Assembly: GCF_000166335.1 (NCBI RefSeq)
Contig: NC_014657.1
Coordinates: 364,501-428,500 of the forward strand
DNA from: Caldicellulosiruptor owensensis OL
GTDB lineage: Bacteria > Bacillota > Thermoanaerobacteria > Caldicellulosiruptorales > Caldicellulosiruptoraceae
DNA: 64,000 nt
Direction: 5' to 3'
The notes beneath the pieces are model-generated. The model was not told the origin of the DNA and made no database searches. It was given only the letters and a program-made list of their open reading frames with translations. The translations under genes and the position numbers were made by a program. Positions 1 to 9,776 of the stretch are shown here, piece after piece (within the stretch, counting starts at the first letter, position 1; every line of letters starts with the position of its first letter).

Positions 1-9
1 TGCTAACTA

Positions 10-701
10 TTAAATAACAAGAAGTTTTTTCCACAATTCACCATTTTCTTCGACAACTACTGAAGTATAAGGAAAGAAAATATTACCTGCAGTTTTCTTT
101 TTAATGGTGTTTTTAATTTTTTCTATATCTTCAGCAAACTTACTGATATTAAAGTCATTATACGTTGATTTTTCAAAATAAAACATATCGTTTATTTGCC
201 CTGTATAATGTTCTAAAAATTTTAATATTTCTTCAATGGAATTAAAACTATAAATCTTAAGATCATAAGGCCTTGATCCCAAAATATTTAGAATATCATC
301 AATATCAATTGAACACACATCCACGCCATTAAAGAGATAATAAAAAATTTCTAAAAATTCCTTTAAACTATCAAAGATTTTAAAATGTATATCAAAATCA
401 GACCTGCTTATTAAACTGTTATAGTTTCCATAGAGGAAAATATAATTGTAACTTTCTTTTTTCCCTAACCATTTTCTTTTTTCTTTATAATCTGATATTA
501 AATCTGCATTCAAAATCAAAACGTCTATACTTTCATCTCTATTAATAGCTATCCATTGATTGCTGAATATTTTGTTGAACTTCTAAATTTTTTATTGGTG
601 TAAAATAAATCTCGTAATTAGAAATATTTCTATTTTTTTAAGAAATCCGCTATATCATTTGAATTAGAATATATTTTTATTTTAGAATTTCTTGTATCCA
701 T
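10..701 (-). pseudogene. Frameshifted hypothetical gene
   Basis: No family is recognised. The long open part, about 169 codons, covers 10-519. The coding sense continues upstream in other frames: an ATG at 701 behind a GGTGGTG ribosome site gives MDTRNSKIKIYSNSND, then the frame slips at a run of seven A's near 628. A second slip near 550 restores the frame that reads INRDESIDVLILNADL. Joining the three pieces gives about 230 residues. The N-terminal part looks like an alternating beta/alpha fold, but I do not assign a domain. Two shifts in one gene suggest decay. Sequencing error at the A run is the alternative. Confidence 0.5.
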
Positions 702-1158
702 ATTTATCACCACCATTTGATTTATTACATTTTTTCGGAATTTATGATACTTAATGGTTTTATACTCTATCATATCTCTATCTTACCTCCTTCTGCTCAA
801 TATGTTTGTAATTTGTAATATTGGCAATAAGTTTTGCAAATACCTTAAATTTATTGACCCTCATTTTAAATGTAAATATTTAAATAAAAATTTATGCATA
901 AAATATCACAGCCAAAATATATTACTTTCGTAAGAAACATTTTCATTCATTAAAAGTTACTTCTAATATAAAAGATACTTCATACTATACATTTAATTAC
1001 AAAAGCTACCACAAACAAATTATCAATATAAATTTTTATTTTTTATCAATTTAGAATTTTCTCTAATAATATGCTAAAACTTCTTTAACATTTTGTAAAT
1101 ACTTTCAACAAATGTTGTTATTAATTTTTTCCAATATTAACAATTTAATTTTGTTAAT
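702..1158. other. AT-rich intergenic stretch
   Basis: I see no open frame with coding character, no RNA gene and no convincing hairpin here. It separates the broken gene on its left from the recombinase fragment on its right. Confidence 0.5.
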
Positions 1159-1407
1159 TCACATCCCCCACTCCACCTCCATCCCATCCTTAAACGCAAA
1201 CACCATTTTCCCACCTTCATAAACCTTAACTGCCTCAACTACCATATTCCAAAGCTCCCCATCAAACTCATCTATTAGCCAATCTCTATCTCTTAAAACC
1301 TTCATAAATTCCTCTATCCTATCCTTATTTACAAGCCTTTCGAACCTCTCATGGGAGTTAAAATAAAATTGTGTCCACTGTATAATTAGTACTGAAATAA
1401 TTATCAA
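1159..1407 (-). pseudogene. C-terminal fragment of a serine-type recombinase
   Basis: The last 60 or so residues, from about HERFERLVNKDRIEEF to FKDGMEVEWGM, resemble the extreme C-terminus of large serine recombinases, where a short beta hairpin of the type vYEgGkmvFaFkDG ends the protein. The catalytic resolvase domain and the recombinase domain are absent. The first 17 or so codons of the open frame (MIIISVLIIQWTQFYF) do not look native and lie where an IS256-type element begins. I infer that insertion cut the recombinase gene. The family call rests on a short tail only. Confidence 0.45.
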
Positions 1408-1423
1408 AGGGGGCTACTTAAAA

Positions 1424-2661
1424 ATGAATAAAAACGAAATTATTGAAACTGCTAAAAACATGGCAAAAGAAGCAAGTATTAAATATGTATTGCTTCCTGT
1501 GATGATCCTAACCGCCCAGCTCTAAAGCAACTACAAGTAAAACTTGCTCGATTGCTTTATGTTATCGGAAAGATAAGTAGCCTTGCTAAAAATGACAATG
1601 ACAAAGGCAATGGTTTTTATTGAAGTAAAACTTGCAACACCTGCCTCAAGTCTTGAAATCTCTGTCCCTCGCACACGTTACTTCCAATTTCCGACCTTCT
1701 ATCCTCTTCTTCCCGCTACAAAAAAGTTGATAGTTTACCTGCTTACCTGCTTATGTCTTCAGTCACAATGGTTATTCTTGAGCGTTCCCTTGTTCAAACT
1801 TTGAAAAACTTAAATCTTCCTTATTCCGAAAACGAAATCCTAAAAATCAAAGAAGATCTTAAAAATGAACTTGAGTTTCCTAAACAAAGAGAACTACCCC
1901 CAAGTGCTTTTGCTCTCATCATCGACGGTTATTCAAAAGTGAAGTTAAGGACAATTATAAAGTTAAACAAGCTACTTGCAATGCCTGCCTTGGTATCGAC
2001 CAAGAAAGGTAAAAAAGATATTTTTGGTATTCTGCCCTTCCTTCGGCAAAGAAAATAAGGCTGATTGGATGAAAGTATTTGACGACTTAATTACAAGAGG
2101 TCTTAAAGAAGTTTTAATTGTCATAAGCGATGACTTCCCTGGTATTATAGATGCTGTCAAACTTGCTTATCCTCTTGCTGACCTTGAGCTTGCTTTTGTC
2201 CACCTTCAACGAAATAGCAGAAAACATATGACAAAAGATAAAGCTTTCCGCTTTTAACAGGAGTTAAGAACAGACTTAGAATTTCTTCCTCCGATTTTGA
2301 TTGAGCTGTACTGAAATTTAAAGAACTTTGCGATGGATACCTTTCAAAATATCCTCGATTTTATTGCTGCAATCTCAGAAAAAGCAGAGTTTTATTCTGT
2401 CCATATGAAATACCCTGAGGAATTAAGAAAGGTTTTTCTACAAATGCCGCTTTATGTGTAAATAGCATGATTGAAAAGGCAAGAAGTAAATTCAGGTGGA
2501 TACTTTCAGCTGCCTGTATCTTAGAAATTAACATTTACTTACAGCGAGAGAACTTACGCTATGCAAAATGGAAAAATGGAGTTCCCAGCATTAGAAAATG
2601 CATCAATAACATAACCCAACTTTACAACTTACGTTATAAATTGGAAACACAAAATTCTTGA
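1424..2661 (+). pseudogene. Degenerate IS256/mutator-family transposase
   Basis: Fragments in all three frames can be chained into one mutator-type transposase. It starts at ATG 1424 (MNKNEIIETAKNMAKEASI), passes through PPSAFALIIDGY with the first catalytic Asp and then KADWMKVFDDLITRGLKEV. Next comes VISDDFPGIIDAVK with the second Asp, followed by LAFVHLQRNSRKHM. The C-terminal part shows the ALENASITI-like tail in a shifted frame. At least five frameshifts or stops break it, so it cannot make a working enzyme. Sequence near 1362 (AATTGTGTCCA) and its weak inverse near 2640-2656 may be the element ends. Confidence 0.75.
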
Positions 2662-2667
2662 CAAGTC

Positions 2668-3072
2668 TCTTCCACATCTCCAAATATTGTCTTTATGCTC
2701 CTCTTGTCTTTCCTTACAACCTCATATCTTTCCTTCCTCTTCTTTTCATTCCTTACAATCTCATCTACAAGTCCGCATGCCTCTTTTATCATCTCCTTCC
2801 CTATCTCATCCATCTTCTCCTTCAATTCCATTGAATACATCGCTATATCTTTCTCACCTCTTAATATCTCCACTATCCCTTCTCCAAATCTATTTAAAAG
2901 TTCCTCTATTTTTGCTATAATATTATCAAACATTTTGCTCCCTCCTTTGGTTTGTTTTTCCTTTCAGTTTTCTTCTTCTTTTTTTACTCATTATTTTATA
3001 TCATTCTCTCATTTTTCCCAAGAGGAGGGAGCATTTTTTCCATCTCAAGTCCTATAAATATTTTACACTAAG
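2668..3072 (-). mobile_element. Truncated ISLre2-family element (5' end only)
   Basis: Reverse-complemented, this stretch is nearly identical to the first 400 bp of the complete ISLre2 element at 60226-61836. It contains the terminal sequence CTTAGTGTAAAA, the AGGAGGGAGC ribosome site and the first 90 or so transposase codons (MFDNIIAKIEELLNRFGEGI, ATG at 2933). Homology stops abruptly after GDVE. The protein then runs into unrelated sequence at the end of the neighbouring IS256 remnant. The remaining 80 percent of the element is missing. Confidence 0.85.
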
Positions 3073-3203
3073 TACAGCAAAGCACCAAAGATTCGAATAA
3101 GGAGTATTGCAAGCATGAGAAGAAATATGATAACTTCTGGGAAGAGCATTTTTAAAATTCGAAGTTCTTTTTGAATACAAAACCTTGCTGTTTTCTTTTG
3201 CAT
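3063..3203 (-). CDS. Small hydrophobic protein, C-terminus formed by IS sequence
   Basis: This 46-codon frame begins MQKKTARFCIQKELRILK, then a strongly hydrophobic run (FPEVIIFLLMLAILLI) that could form one membrane helix. Its last codons (TAC TTA GTG TAA) lie in the terminal sequence of the truncated ISLre2 copy, so the original C-terminus was probably replaced by the insertion. A weak GGGGTG lies just upstream. No family is recognised, and it may be a remnant of a longer membrane protein. Confidence 0.35.
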   Translation of the reverse strand: MQKKTARFCIQKELRILKMLFPEVIIFLLMLAILLIRIFGALLYLV

Positions 3204-3228
3204 CTTAAAACACCCCTGAAAAACAAAA

Positions 3229-3250
3229 ACCATAGCAAAAAAGCTGTGGT
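3229..3250. terminator. Short hairpin with T-rich flanks
   Basis: ACCATAGC and GCTGTGGT pair with one G-U, around a six-base A-rich loop. T-rich sequence follows on both strands, so it could terminate in either direction. Confidence 0.45.
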
Positions 3251-3375
3251 AATTTTTATTTTTACACCTTTGCTTGTTCTATTTCTTTTGTTTGTTGTTT
3301 GTAGTTAGCGATGGGCATGATTTCTAGTTCTTTTGCCTGTTTCATTTTTAGATTTTTTTCTTGTAAAATAAGAAA

Positions 3376-3406
3376 AGCCCCGGCAAGGTTATTCCCTGCC
3401 GGGGTT
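3376..3406 (-). terminator. Strong GC-rich intrinsic terminator
   Basis: CCCCGGCA pairs with TGCCGGGG. On the minus strand TTTTCTTATTTT follows. It lies 22 bases past the stop of the minus-strand gene ending at 3428 and is its likely terminator. Confidence 0.75.
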
Positions 3407-3427
3407 TCTTCTTTTATTGTTAAGATT

Positions 3428-3796
3428 CTATTGTTGTTGCTGTTGCTGTTGCATTTTTTGTCTGTTTTCCATGACTATCTCTCGCACTGATTTGTAGTTC
3501 GGGTCTTTTTTCTTCTCTTCATACACATCTATTACAGTATCGCATGGAAAATAAAAAGTTACAACATATTCATCTTCTGACACTCTCTTGACTATTGCGG
3601 TTTTGCCATCGCCGACAAAGCCTTCATGGTCATCTATCGCTATCTCATTTTCTTTAAGGCATTCAAGCACGAATTGACGAATCTCTTCTTGAGTAGGCAT
3701 ATCTTCAATGTCTTTGTATCTTTCAGGATCAAAGTCTTTTGAAAATGTTATTTTGGGTTCTCTCTTGAATGGTATTATTTTGTTTTCTCTTTCCAT
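3428..3796 (-). CDS. Hypothetical acidic protein with poly-Gln tail
   Basis: No family is recognised. The protein has about 122 residues and is rich in charged residues. It has a plausible alpha/beta core (EEIRQFVLECLKENEIAIDDHEGFVGDGKTAIVKRVSEDEYVVTFYFPCD) and ends in seven consecutive glutamines. The start is set at ATG 3796 because AGGAGAG sits six bases upstream; the longer frame up to 3835 has no such site. A strong terminator follows directly. The upstream neighbours on the same strand are also small unknown genes, suggesting a short accessory operon, possibly of phage or plasmid origin. Confidence 0.6.
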   Translation of the reverse strand: MERENKIIPFKREPKITFSKDFDPERYKDIEDMPTQEEIRQFVLECLKENEIAIDDHEGFVGDGKTAIVKRVSEDEYVVTFYFPCDTVIDVYEEKKKDPNYKSVREIVMENRQKMQQQQQQQ

Positions 3797-3824
3797 GTGC
3801 CATCTCTCCTTTTCATTTTTTAGC

Positions 3825-3865
3825 AGAGAAAACAAAAAGGCGGAATTTTGCCTTTTGTTTTCTCT
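3825..3865. repeat. Long near-perfect hairpin
   Basis: A 17-base arm (AGAGAAAACAAAAAGGC) and a 16-base arm pair with one bulged A around an eight-base loop. It sits just upstream of the ribosome site of the gene starting at 3796, so in a read-through transcript it would stand directly before that gene. T-rich sequence follows on the minus strand, so it could act as a terminator or attenuator. Confidence 0.6.
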
Positions 3866-3894
3866 ACCATTCTCCGCCTTTTTACTATTTACTT

Positions 3895-3966
3895 TTACGC
3901 TGCTTCATCTTCCCGGACGTCTATCACTTTTGTTCCTTTTTTAGGTTTTGCTATTTTGTTGAGCAA
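3895..3966 (-). CDS. Possible tiny protein (about 23 residues)
   Basis: A short frame, LLNKIAKPKKGTKVIDVREDEAA, follows 21 bases after the stop of the gene at 3988 and in the same frame. The composition (lysine-rich start, acidic end) looks coding. The start is uncertain: TTG at 3966 is the best candidate and the ribosome site is weak. It could equally be the tail of a longer broken protein. Confidence 0.25.
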   Translation of the reverse strand: MLNKIAKPKKGTKVIDVREDEAA

Positions 3967-3987
3967 AGTGATTATCTCTAAACAAAT

Positions 3988-4221
3988 TCACTGCCCGCCT
4001 GCCACAACCCTGACAAGTACTGACTTATCACGGGTGTGGTTTCTGACCCAGCATTTTGTTCCACTCTTGAAATCTAAAAGTTCTGTAACAAGTTGTAATG
4101 TTGCTGTTACGTCTTCTACTGTGAACAGTCTTTCCACTTCTCTTTCTGTGGAGTGTTTTGACCAGGCAAGATAGCATTCAATACCATCAATAATAATTTC
4201 GTCCGGGTGGTATAATAACAT
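3988..4221 (-). CDS. Small hypothetical protein
   Basis: A 77-residue protein, MLLYHPDEIIIDGIECYLAWSKHS at the start and VVAGGQ at the end. There is no recognised domain, signal peptide or membrane segment. The start at ATG 4221 is preferred over TTG 4245 because GGGAGAG lies about seven bases upstream of the ATG. It is first in a minus-strand series of small unknown genes (4221 to 3428) that ends at a strong terminator. Confidence 0.45.
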   Translation of the reverse strand: MLLYHPDEIIIDGIECYLAWSKHSTEREVERLFTVEDVTATLQLVTELLDFKSGTKCWVRNHTRDKSVLVRVVAGGQ

Positions 4222-4252
4222 CTCCAAACTCTCCCTTGCCCGCAAACTTTAT

Positions 4253-4267
4253 TTGGCAGACTGCCAA
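4253..4267. promoter_or_regulatory. Perfect 7-bp-arm palindrome upstream of small gene cluster
   Basis: TTGGCAG A CTGCCAA lies about 30 bases upstream of the ATG at 4221. The compact odd-centred palindrome suits a dimeric repressor operator. No partner regulator is visible nearby, so the role is inferred. Confidence 0.3.
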
Positions 4268-4566
4268 TGCGGTAGGGGGAGATTGTTCAACAGCAAATGG
4301 GGGAGCGGAGATGTTGTCTGTTATTATTTATACCACGTTTTTTGAAAAAACCACCATGAAATTTTGCCTCTTGAGAACACAAAAACCCCGGCTCTTTTGT
4401 AACCAGGGCTAACTTTTATTTTTACATTTTTGTAGATGCATTTTAGACACAGTTTTTCTAACTATTTTTATTATACATCCAATTTAAGAATTTTTTAAGA
4501 CAGTTTGAAAAAAGTTTTATTCAAATAGCTGATATATGTAACTTCTACATAAGTAGATATCTCAAT

Positions 4567-4731
4567 ATGAAAAATGGTGTTAATCCTCATAATCCAATTA
4601 AGACTGAGCACATAACGAAAATGTACTATCGAATTAAACCCTTAATACTATCTTATCCACATGACCCATATACATTAAAAGAAATGCTTATTTTCTTTGA
4701 AGATAATAAAGAATTGTTTGATAAAAAATGA
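4567..4731 (+). pseudogene. Unrecognised C-terminal gene remnant
   Basis: From ATG 4567 the frame reads MKNGVNPHNPIKTEHITK and ends EDNKELFDKK. It stays open upstream to about 4471 with protein-like content (FLRQFEKSFIQIADICNFYISRYLN) but without a start codon or ribosome site. The total is at least 85 residues of plausible coding sequence, so I read it as the 3' end of a lost larger gene. No family is recognised. A short genuine gene from ATG 4567 is possible but lacks a Shine-Dalgarno sequence. Confidence 0.35.
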
Positions 4732-4856
4732 GCAATAGGCATAAAACGGTACTACCAATTGGGTAATGCACTGCCGACTGCTAAAATTTCTGTTAATCCT
4801 ATTATACTCTGCCTTAATTAGTATGTCAGCTCACAAAGATTTTATTCCTTACTTTT

Positions 4857-5222
4857 TGGTGGAGGCGGGGGGATTTGAACCCCCGTCCGAAGGCATCGAA
4901 CCCCAAACTTCTCCGGGTGCAGTCAGTGTACTAAATTCTCGGGAAGAAAACGCCCACTGACAGGCTTTTTCTTCCCCAGCCTGAGATTAGTCCCAAAAGT
5001 AAGGCTCAGGCGACCTTACTTTCGGTGCCCCACGACGGTTGGCGCCCGACTCGGAGGCCGTGGGCACCTCCGGCGGACGTTAGCTGCTTATTTACGCAGC
5101 TAAAGCGAGTTGTGGTTTTTCTGCAGTTATTTTTCTTCTCGGTTTTTTATAGTGGCACCGAGAAAACCACTACCCGCTATTTGGAATCCGACTGCCCCCG
5201 TCGAATTCCAAAACACGCCCCC
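4857..5222 (-). ncRNA. ssrA: Transfer-messenger RNA (tmRNA)
   Basis: The 5' end GGGGGCGTGTTTTGGAATTC followed by GACGGGGG and the 3' end GTTCAAATC...CGCCTCCACCA form the tRNA-like domain, with CCA encoded. GGGGGCG pairs with CGCCTCC in the acceptor stem. The tag frame at 5124-5092 encodes AEKPQLALAA and a TAA stop, matching the usual -ALAA proteolysis tag ending. The RNA rescues stalled ribosomes together with SmpB. Its first base directly abuts the last base of the smpB stop codon, so the two are probably transcribed together and the RNA processed out. No clear terminator is seen after the CCA. Confidence 0.97.
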
Positions 5223-5699
5223 TCATCTTAAATACTCTTTCATTTTCTTTTTAATCTCAAGCTCAGCATCTCTTTTTGCTATTGCTTCACGCTTATCATA
5301 CAGTTTTTTACCTTTTGCAACTGCAAGCTCTACTTTTATTTTACCTCTTTTGAGGTAAATCTTCAATGGGATTAAAGTGTAACCTTTTTGCTGTACATAA
5401 CCTGCAAGCCTGTTGATTTCATGTTTGTGCAAAAGTAGTTTTCTATCTCTCATTGGGTCAACGTTAAAGATGTTGCCTTTTTCATATGGGCTTATATGCA
5501 TGTTGTAAAGAAAAACTTCGCCGTCTTCTACTCTTGCAAAACTGTCTTTGAGGTTAACATGACCAAGCCGCACCGACTTTACTTCTGTGCCTTTTAGCTC
5601 AATTCCTGCTTCGATTGTCTCTTCAATAAAATAGTCGTGATAAGCTTTGCGGTTTGTTGCTATGACCTTTATATCATCTTGTTTTTTTGCCTCCGGCAT
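5223..5699 (-). CDS. smpB: SsrA-binding protein SmpB
   Basis: A 158-residue OB-fold protein that binds the tRNA-like domain of tmRNA and delivers it to stalled ribosomes. Family signatures are [27 protein letters not shown] near the N-terminus, then [12 protein letters not shown] and [29 protein letters not shown] follows, with a basic tail to the C-terminus. The start is set at ATG 5699 (MPEAKKQDD) because GGAG lies nine bases upstream. The upstream in-frame TTG touches that same Shine-Dalgarno and is unlikely. It sits immediately before ssrA with no spacer. Confidence 0.97.
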   Translation of the reverse strand: MPEAKKQDDIKVIATNRKAYHDYFIEETIEAGIELKGTEVKSVRLGHVNLKDSFARVEDGEVFLYNMHISPYEKGNIFNVDPMRDRKLLLHKHEINRLAGYVQQKGYTLIPLKIYLKRGKIKVELAVAKGKKLYDKREAIAKRDAELEIKKKMKEYLR

Positions 5700-6056
5700 A
5701 AACTTCAACTCCTAAAATCAAAAGGTGCATACTATTTGCAAAATTACATTATATAAAAAAATTATCAAAATGTCAACTCTCAAAAATTGAAGTGAAATCT
5801 AATTATTTTCTCATTTTTAATATTTTAGGAATATAAAATAAATGGCATTATTAAATTTTGATTAAATTTTTGTATGCATAGTAAAATCAATTACATCCAT
5901 AAAGAAACTGACTTGAAATCATCTACTAATAACTTTTACTTTACATAAAATTGTTGATTTGAAACATCTCTATTTGAATATTTTTATGCTCAAAAGATTT
6001 GAATTTTTTGAATTAAAAATTTAATAAAATTTCAATTCAAATATTTAAAAAAGTGC

Positions 6057-6085
6057 TTGACATATTGTTAATTATGAGTTAATAT
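6057..6085 (+). promoter_or_regulatory. Consensus sigma-A promoter of the sugar operon
   Basis: TTGACA (6057-6062), a 17-base spacer and TAATAT (6080-6085). It gives an untranslated leader of about 290 bases before the binding-protein gene. The leader includes a small hairpin (CCATAGC/GCTATGG, 6330-6349). Confidence 0.7.
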
Positions 6086-6171
6086 ATTATCAGAAGAAAC
6101 ACAAAAATAGTGATAATAACACGAAAGATAGTTATGCTCACAAGTAAAAATAATTTAATTTGAAACTAAAA

Positions 6172-6206
6172 TTTACGTTTTACAATATTTAAATATAAAA
6201 CGCAAA
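6172..6206. promoter_or_regulatory. Imperfect inverted repeat, possible operator
   Basis: TTTACGTTTTA and TAAAACGCAAA are inverse copies with one mismatch, 13 bases apart, downstream of the promoter. The central CG resembles LacI-family half-sites, and a LacI-type regulator is encoded in this operon. Binding is inferred only. Confidence 0.3.
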
Positions 6207-6361
6207 GATACATAGCATAATAAGGGTGAAAACATAAAAAATACAGTAAAAGTTTTGCCGCAAAAAATGTTTTAAAAATTTTTAACGACTTTTTAAAAAC
6301 TTTTAATAAAATTTAGTTTTTAGAAGCAACCATAGCTGAATAGCTATGGATGCAATATTAA

Positions 6362-7369
<1,008 letters not shown>

Positions 7370-7382
7370 ACTTTAATTGAGA

Positions 7383-7416
7383 GGGTAGTAGCTGACAGCA
7401 GGTAAAGCTACTACCC
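7383..7416 (+). promoter_or_regulatory. Intercistronic hairpin after binding-protein gene
   Basis: GGGTAGTAGCT and AGCTACTACCC form a perfect 11-bp stem with a 12-base loop, followed only by GGCTTTT. The weak T-tract suggests partial termination or 3'-end protection. Either would raise binding-protein mRNA over the downstream transporter genes. Confidence 0.6.
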
Positions 7417-7479
7417 GGCTTTTAAATAGTGTATGGTTGCAGGTATATTAGCTTTTTTGGAAAGGAGTTATTTGCTCGA

Positions 7480-8181
7480 ATGGGTAGAAGGGGAAGATTA
7501 CTATATTTTATTAAGACTATAGAACTTATTTTAGTACTGCTGATAATAAGCGGGCTTTTAAGTGGATGTAAACCATGGACGGTTGTAAAAATAAGTAAAG
7601 AAGAAAACAACAAAAAGAAAAATGAAATACAGATATATTTTGAAGATACCAGCTTTGATGCGGAAAAATATGTGAACTCTATTTGGGATAAACAAGTAAT
7701 GCCTTATGTTGAGAAAAAAGCAGTGAATTTGAAAAAACTTTTAGAACAAATGCAAAAAATAAGCATTGATGAAGTGGGCAAAAAATTTGGGGTCAGACGT
7801 GGTGATGAAAGTAACCCATGGAATTTTTTAGTTAAAGGAGAAGGAAAGATTATTAAAGTTGATACCAGTTCACCAAATGGAATTATAGAAGTTGATATTC
7901 TTCCATACGACGGTAAAAGCGATATAATGATACAAATTGGTCCTGTTATAAACGGCACTTCAATAAGAGATGTTCTTGAGTTTATTTCGTTTGACAAATT
8001 TGTAAATCAAATTCAATTAGCTGATATTGCTGATGCTTTTAATAATAAAGTTTATCAAGATATACTTTCGAAGATTGATTTTAATAAAGCTGTAGGCAAA
8101 AAAATATCTTTTATAGGAGCTTTTACTTATGAAGAAGGAGAAAAAATAACAATAACTCCAATAGAATTTAAAATGCAATAA
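7480..8181 (+). CDS. DUF2291 family lipoprotein
   Basis: A 233-residue predicted lipoprotein with a hydrophobic segment ending in the lipobox LLSGC, so it is anchored outside the membrane. The body (FDAEKYVNSIWDKQVMPYVEKKAVNLKKLL, VGKKFGVRRGDESNPWNFLVKGEGKI, IGPVINGTSIRDVLEFISFDKFVNQIQLADIADAFN) matches DUF2291 proteins. These are repeatedly found beside ribose-type ABC transporters, but their function is not known. The start ATG 7480 has AAAGGAG about 12 bases upstream. The longer ATG 7429 would place 17 odd residues before the signal. Its place between binding protein and ATPase argues for an accessory role in uptake. Confidence 0.75.
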   Translation: MGRRGRLLYFIKTIELILVLLIISGLLSGCKPWTVVKISKEENNKKKNEIQIYFEDTSFDAEKYVNSIWDKQVMPYVEKKAVNLKKLLEQMQKISIDEVGKKFGVRRGDESNPWNFLVKGEGKIIKVDTSSPNGIIEVDILPYDGKSDIMIQIGPVINGTSIRDVLEFISFDKFVNQIQLADIADAFNNKVYQDILSKIDFNKAVGKKISFIGAFTYEEGEKITITPIEFKMQ

Positions 8182-8200
8182 AAATGGAGGAAAATATATT

Positions 8201-9733
8201 ATGAAGGGTTATGCAGAGAGTGTAACCGAAAGAAGTATTTGTCTTACTGCTAAAAATATAACAAAGGTATATCCGGGAACAATAGCTCTTAGGGGCGTAG
8301 ATTACAATGTTTATAAAGGTAAGATTAATGCATTAATTGGAGCCAACGGGGCTGGAAAATCAACTCTTATGAAAATTTTAGCAGGAATAGAAAAACCCAC
8401 AAGTGGCGAGATATTTTTAAACGGAAATAAAGTGGAATTACATAGTCCAGATGATGCTTTCAAACATGGAATAGGAATAGTTCATCAGGAGTTAAATTTG
8501 TTTCCTAACATGACTGTCTTGCAAAATCTTTTTATTGGTAATGAGCAAACAAAGAAGAAATTCGTATTGGACAACAAATTTCATTATTCTATGGCAAAAG
8601 ATATTCTCAGTATGTTAGAGCATCCTATTGATCCAAATACGAAAGTAGGAGACTTAAAAGTAGGAGAACAACAGATAATAGAGATTGCCAAAGTTATTGG
8701 AAGACATAACATACAGGTTTTAATATTAGATGAGCCAACATCAGCGCTTAGTGCAACAGAAGTAAAAGTATTGTTTAAGGTTATAAGAGAATTGTGTAGC
8801 AAGGGAGTATCCATAATATATATTTCTCACAGATTAGAAGAAATAATGGAAATTGCCGATTATGTTACAGTTTTAAGAGATGGTTTGAAAGTTGCCGAAG
8901 CCAAAAAAGATGATATAGACATTAATTGGATAATTCAACAAATGATAGGAAGAAGTACCTTTGATATCAATTATAAAGGGAAAAATATAAGCGAGGATGT
9001 ATTGTTAAATGTTGAGAAATTGAGTCTTAGAAGGCCCAATGGAGAATATGTTTTCAAAGAATTATCATTCAAACTTTATAGAGGTGAGGTTTTAGGGATA
9101 TTCGGTTTACTTGGTGCGGGGAAGAGTGAGTTAGCTGAGGCTATAATGGGAATACATAAAAATTACGTTGATGGTGACATATATTTTGAAAATAAGAAAA
9201 TCGAAATAGATGATATATCTGAGCAAATTAAAAAGGGAATTATGCTTGTTCCTGAGGATAGACAGAGAGAGGGTTTAGTTTCTATTTTATCAGTTGAAAA
9301 GAATGTGGTTTTAGCAAGTTTATATAAATATCTATTGGGTCCGAGTATTTCGAAGAAGAAAGTAAGTGCTCAAGTACAGAAGATGATAAATGAAACAAGA
9401 ATCAAGGTTAGTGATCCTAAACTTCCAGTAATGACTTTGAGTGGAGGCAATCAACAGAAAGTAGTAATAGCTAAAGCACTATCAACAGAGCCTAAAATAT
9501 TGATTTTAGATGAACCCCTGAGAGGTATTGATGTTGGAGCAAAAATGGAAATATACAAAATCGTAAGAGAATGTGCTGAAAAAGGAATAGGAATAATTTT
9601 TATTTCATCGGATATTAAAGAGTTGTTACCTGTATGTGATAGAATCTTAGTAATGTCTAAAGGAAGATTTACAGGCGAGTTTTCAGGTGAGGAAATGAAT
9701 GAAGAATTGATAGTCGCAGCTTCTTATAAATAG
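8201..9733 (+). CDS. Sugar ABC transporter ATPase, tandem domains (RbsA/MglA-like)
   Basis: A 510-residue protein with two fused nucleotide-binding domains that drives sugar import. Domain 1 has Walker A GANGAGKS (47-54), a signature region VGEQQ and Walker B LILDEPTSAL (about 174-183). Domain 2 has the degenerate P-loop GLLGAGKS (302-309), LSGGNQQK (413-420) and LILDEPLRGID. This is the standard architecture of carbohydrate-uptake CUT2 ATPases. It follows the DUF2291 gene by 19 bases with a GGAGG site, in order ATPase-permease-ribokinase-RbsD. Confidence 0.93.
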   Translation: MKGYAESVTERSICLTAKNITKVYPGTIALRGVDYNVYKGKINALIGANGAGKSTLMKILAGIEKPTSGEIFLNGNKVELHSPDDAFKHGIGIVHQELNLFPNMTVLQNLFIGNEQTKKKFVLDNKFHYSMAKDILSMLEHPIDPNTKVGDLKVGEQQIIEIAKVIGRHNIQVLILDEPTSALSATEVKVLFKVIRELCSKGVSIIYISHRLEEIMEIADYVTVLRDGLKVAEAKKDDIDINWIIQQMIGRSTFDINYKGKNISEDVLLNVEKLSLRRPNGEYVFKELSFKLYRGEVLGIFGLLGAGKSELAEAIMGIHKNYVDGDIYFENKKIEIDDISEQIKKGIMLVPEDRQREGLVSILSVEKNVVLASLYKYLLGPSISKKKVSAQVQKMINETRIKVSDPKLPVMTLSGGNQQKVVIAKALSTEPKILILDEPLRGIDVGAKMEIYKIVRECAEKGIGIIFISSDIKELLPVCDRILVMSKGRFTGEFSGEEMNEELIVAASYK

Positions 9734-9776
9734 ATTATATAGGGATTAGCTTAAGTTGTGAAAGGAGAGACTTATT

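Noticed and set aside
3262-3345. 27-codon minus-strand frame (MKQAKELEIMPIANYK...) between two terminators
   Set aside because: It has no ribosome site and is too short to support without conservation data.
4383-4425. Possible terminator (CCCCGGCT/AGGGCT)
   Set aside because: The arms have two mismatches and no gene clearly ends there.
4766-5358. Several plus-strand open frames of 64-82 codons across the tmRNA/smpB region
   Set aside because: They lie antisense to ssrA and smpB, whose identity is certain.
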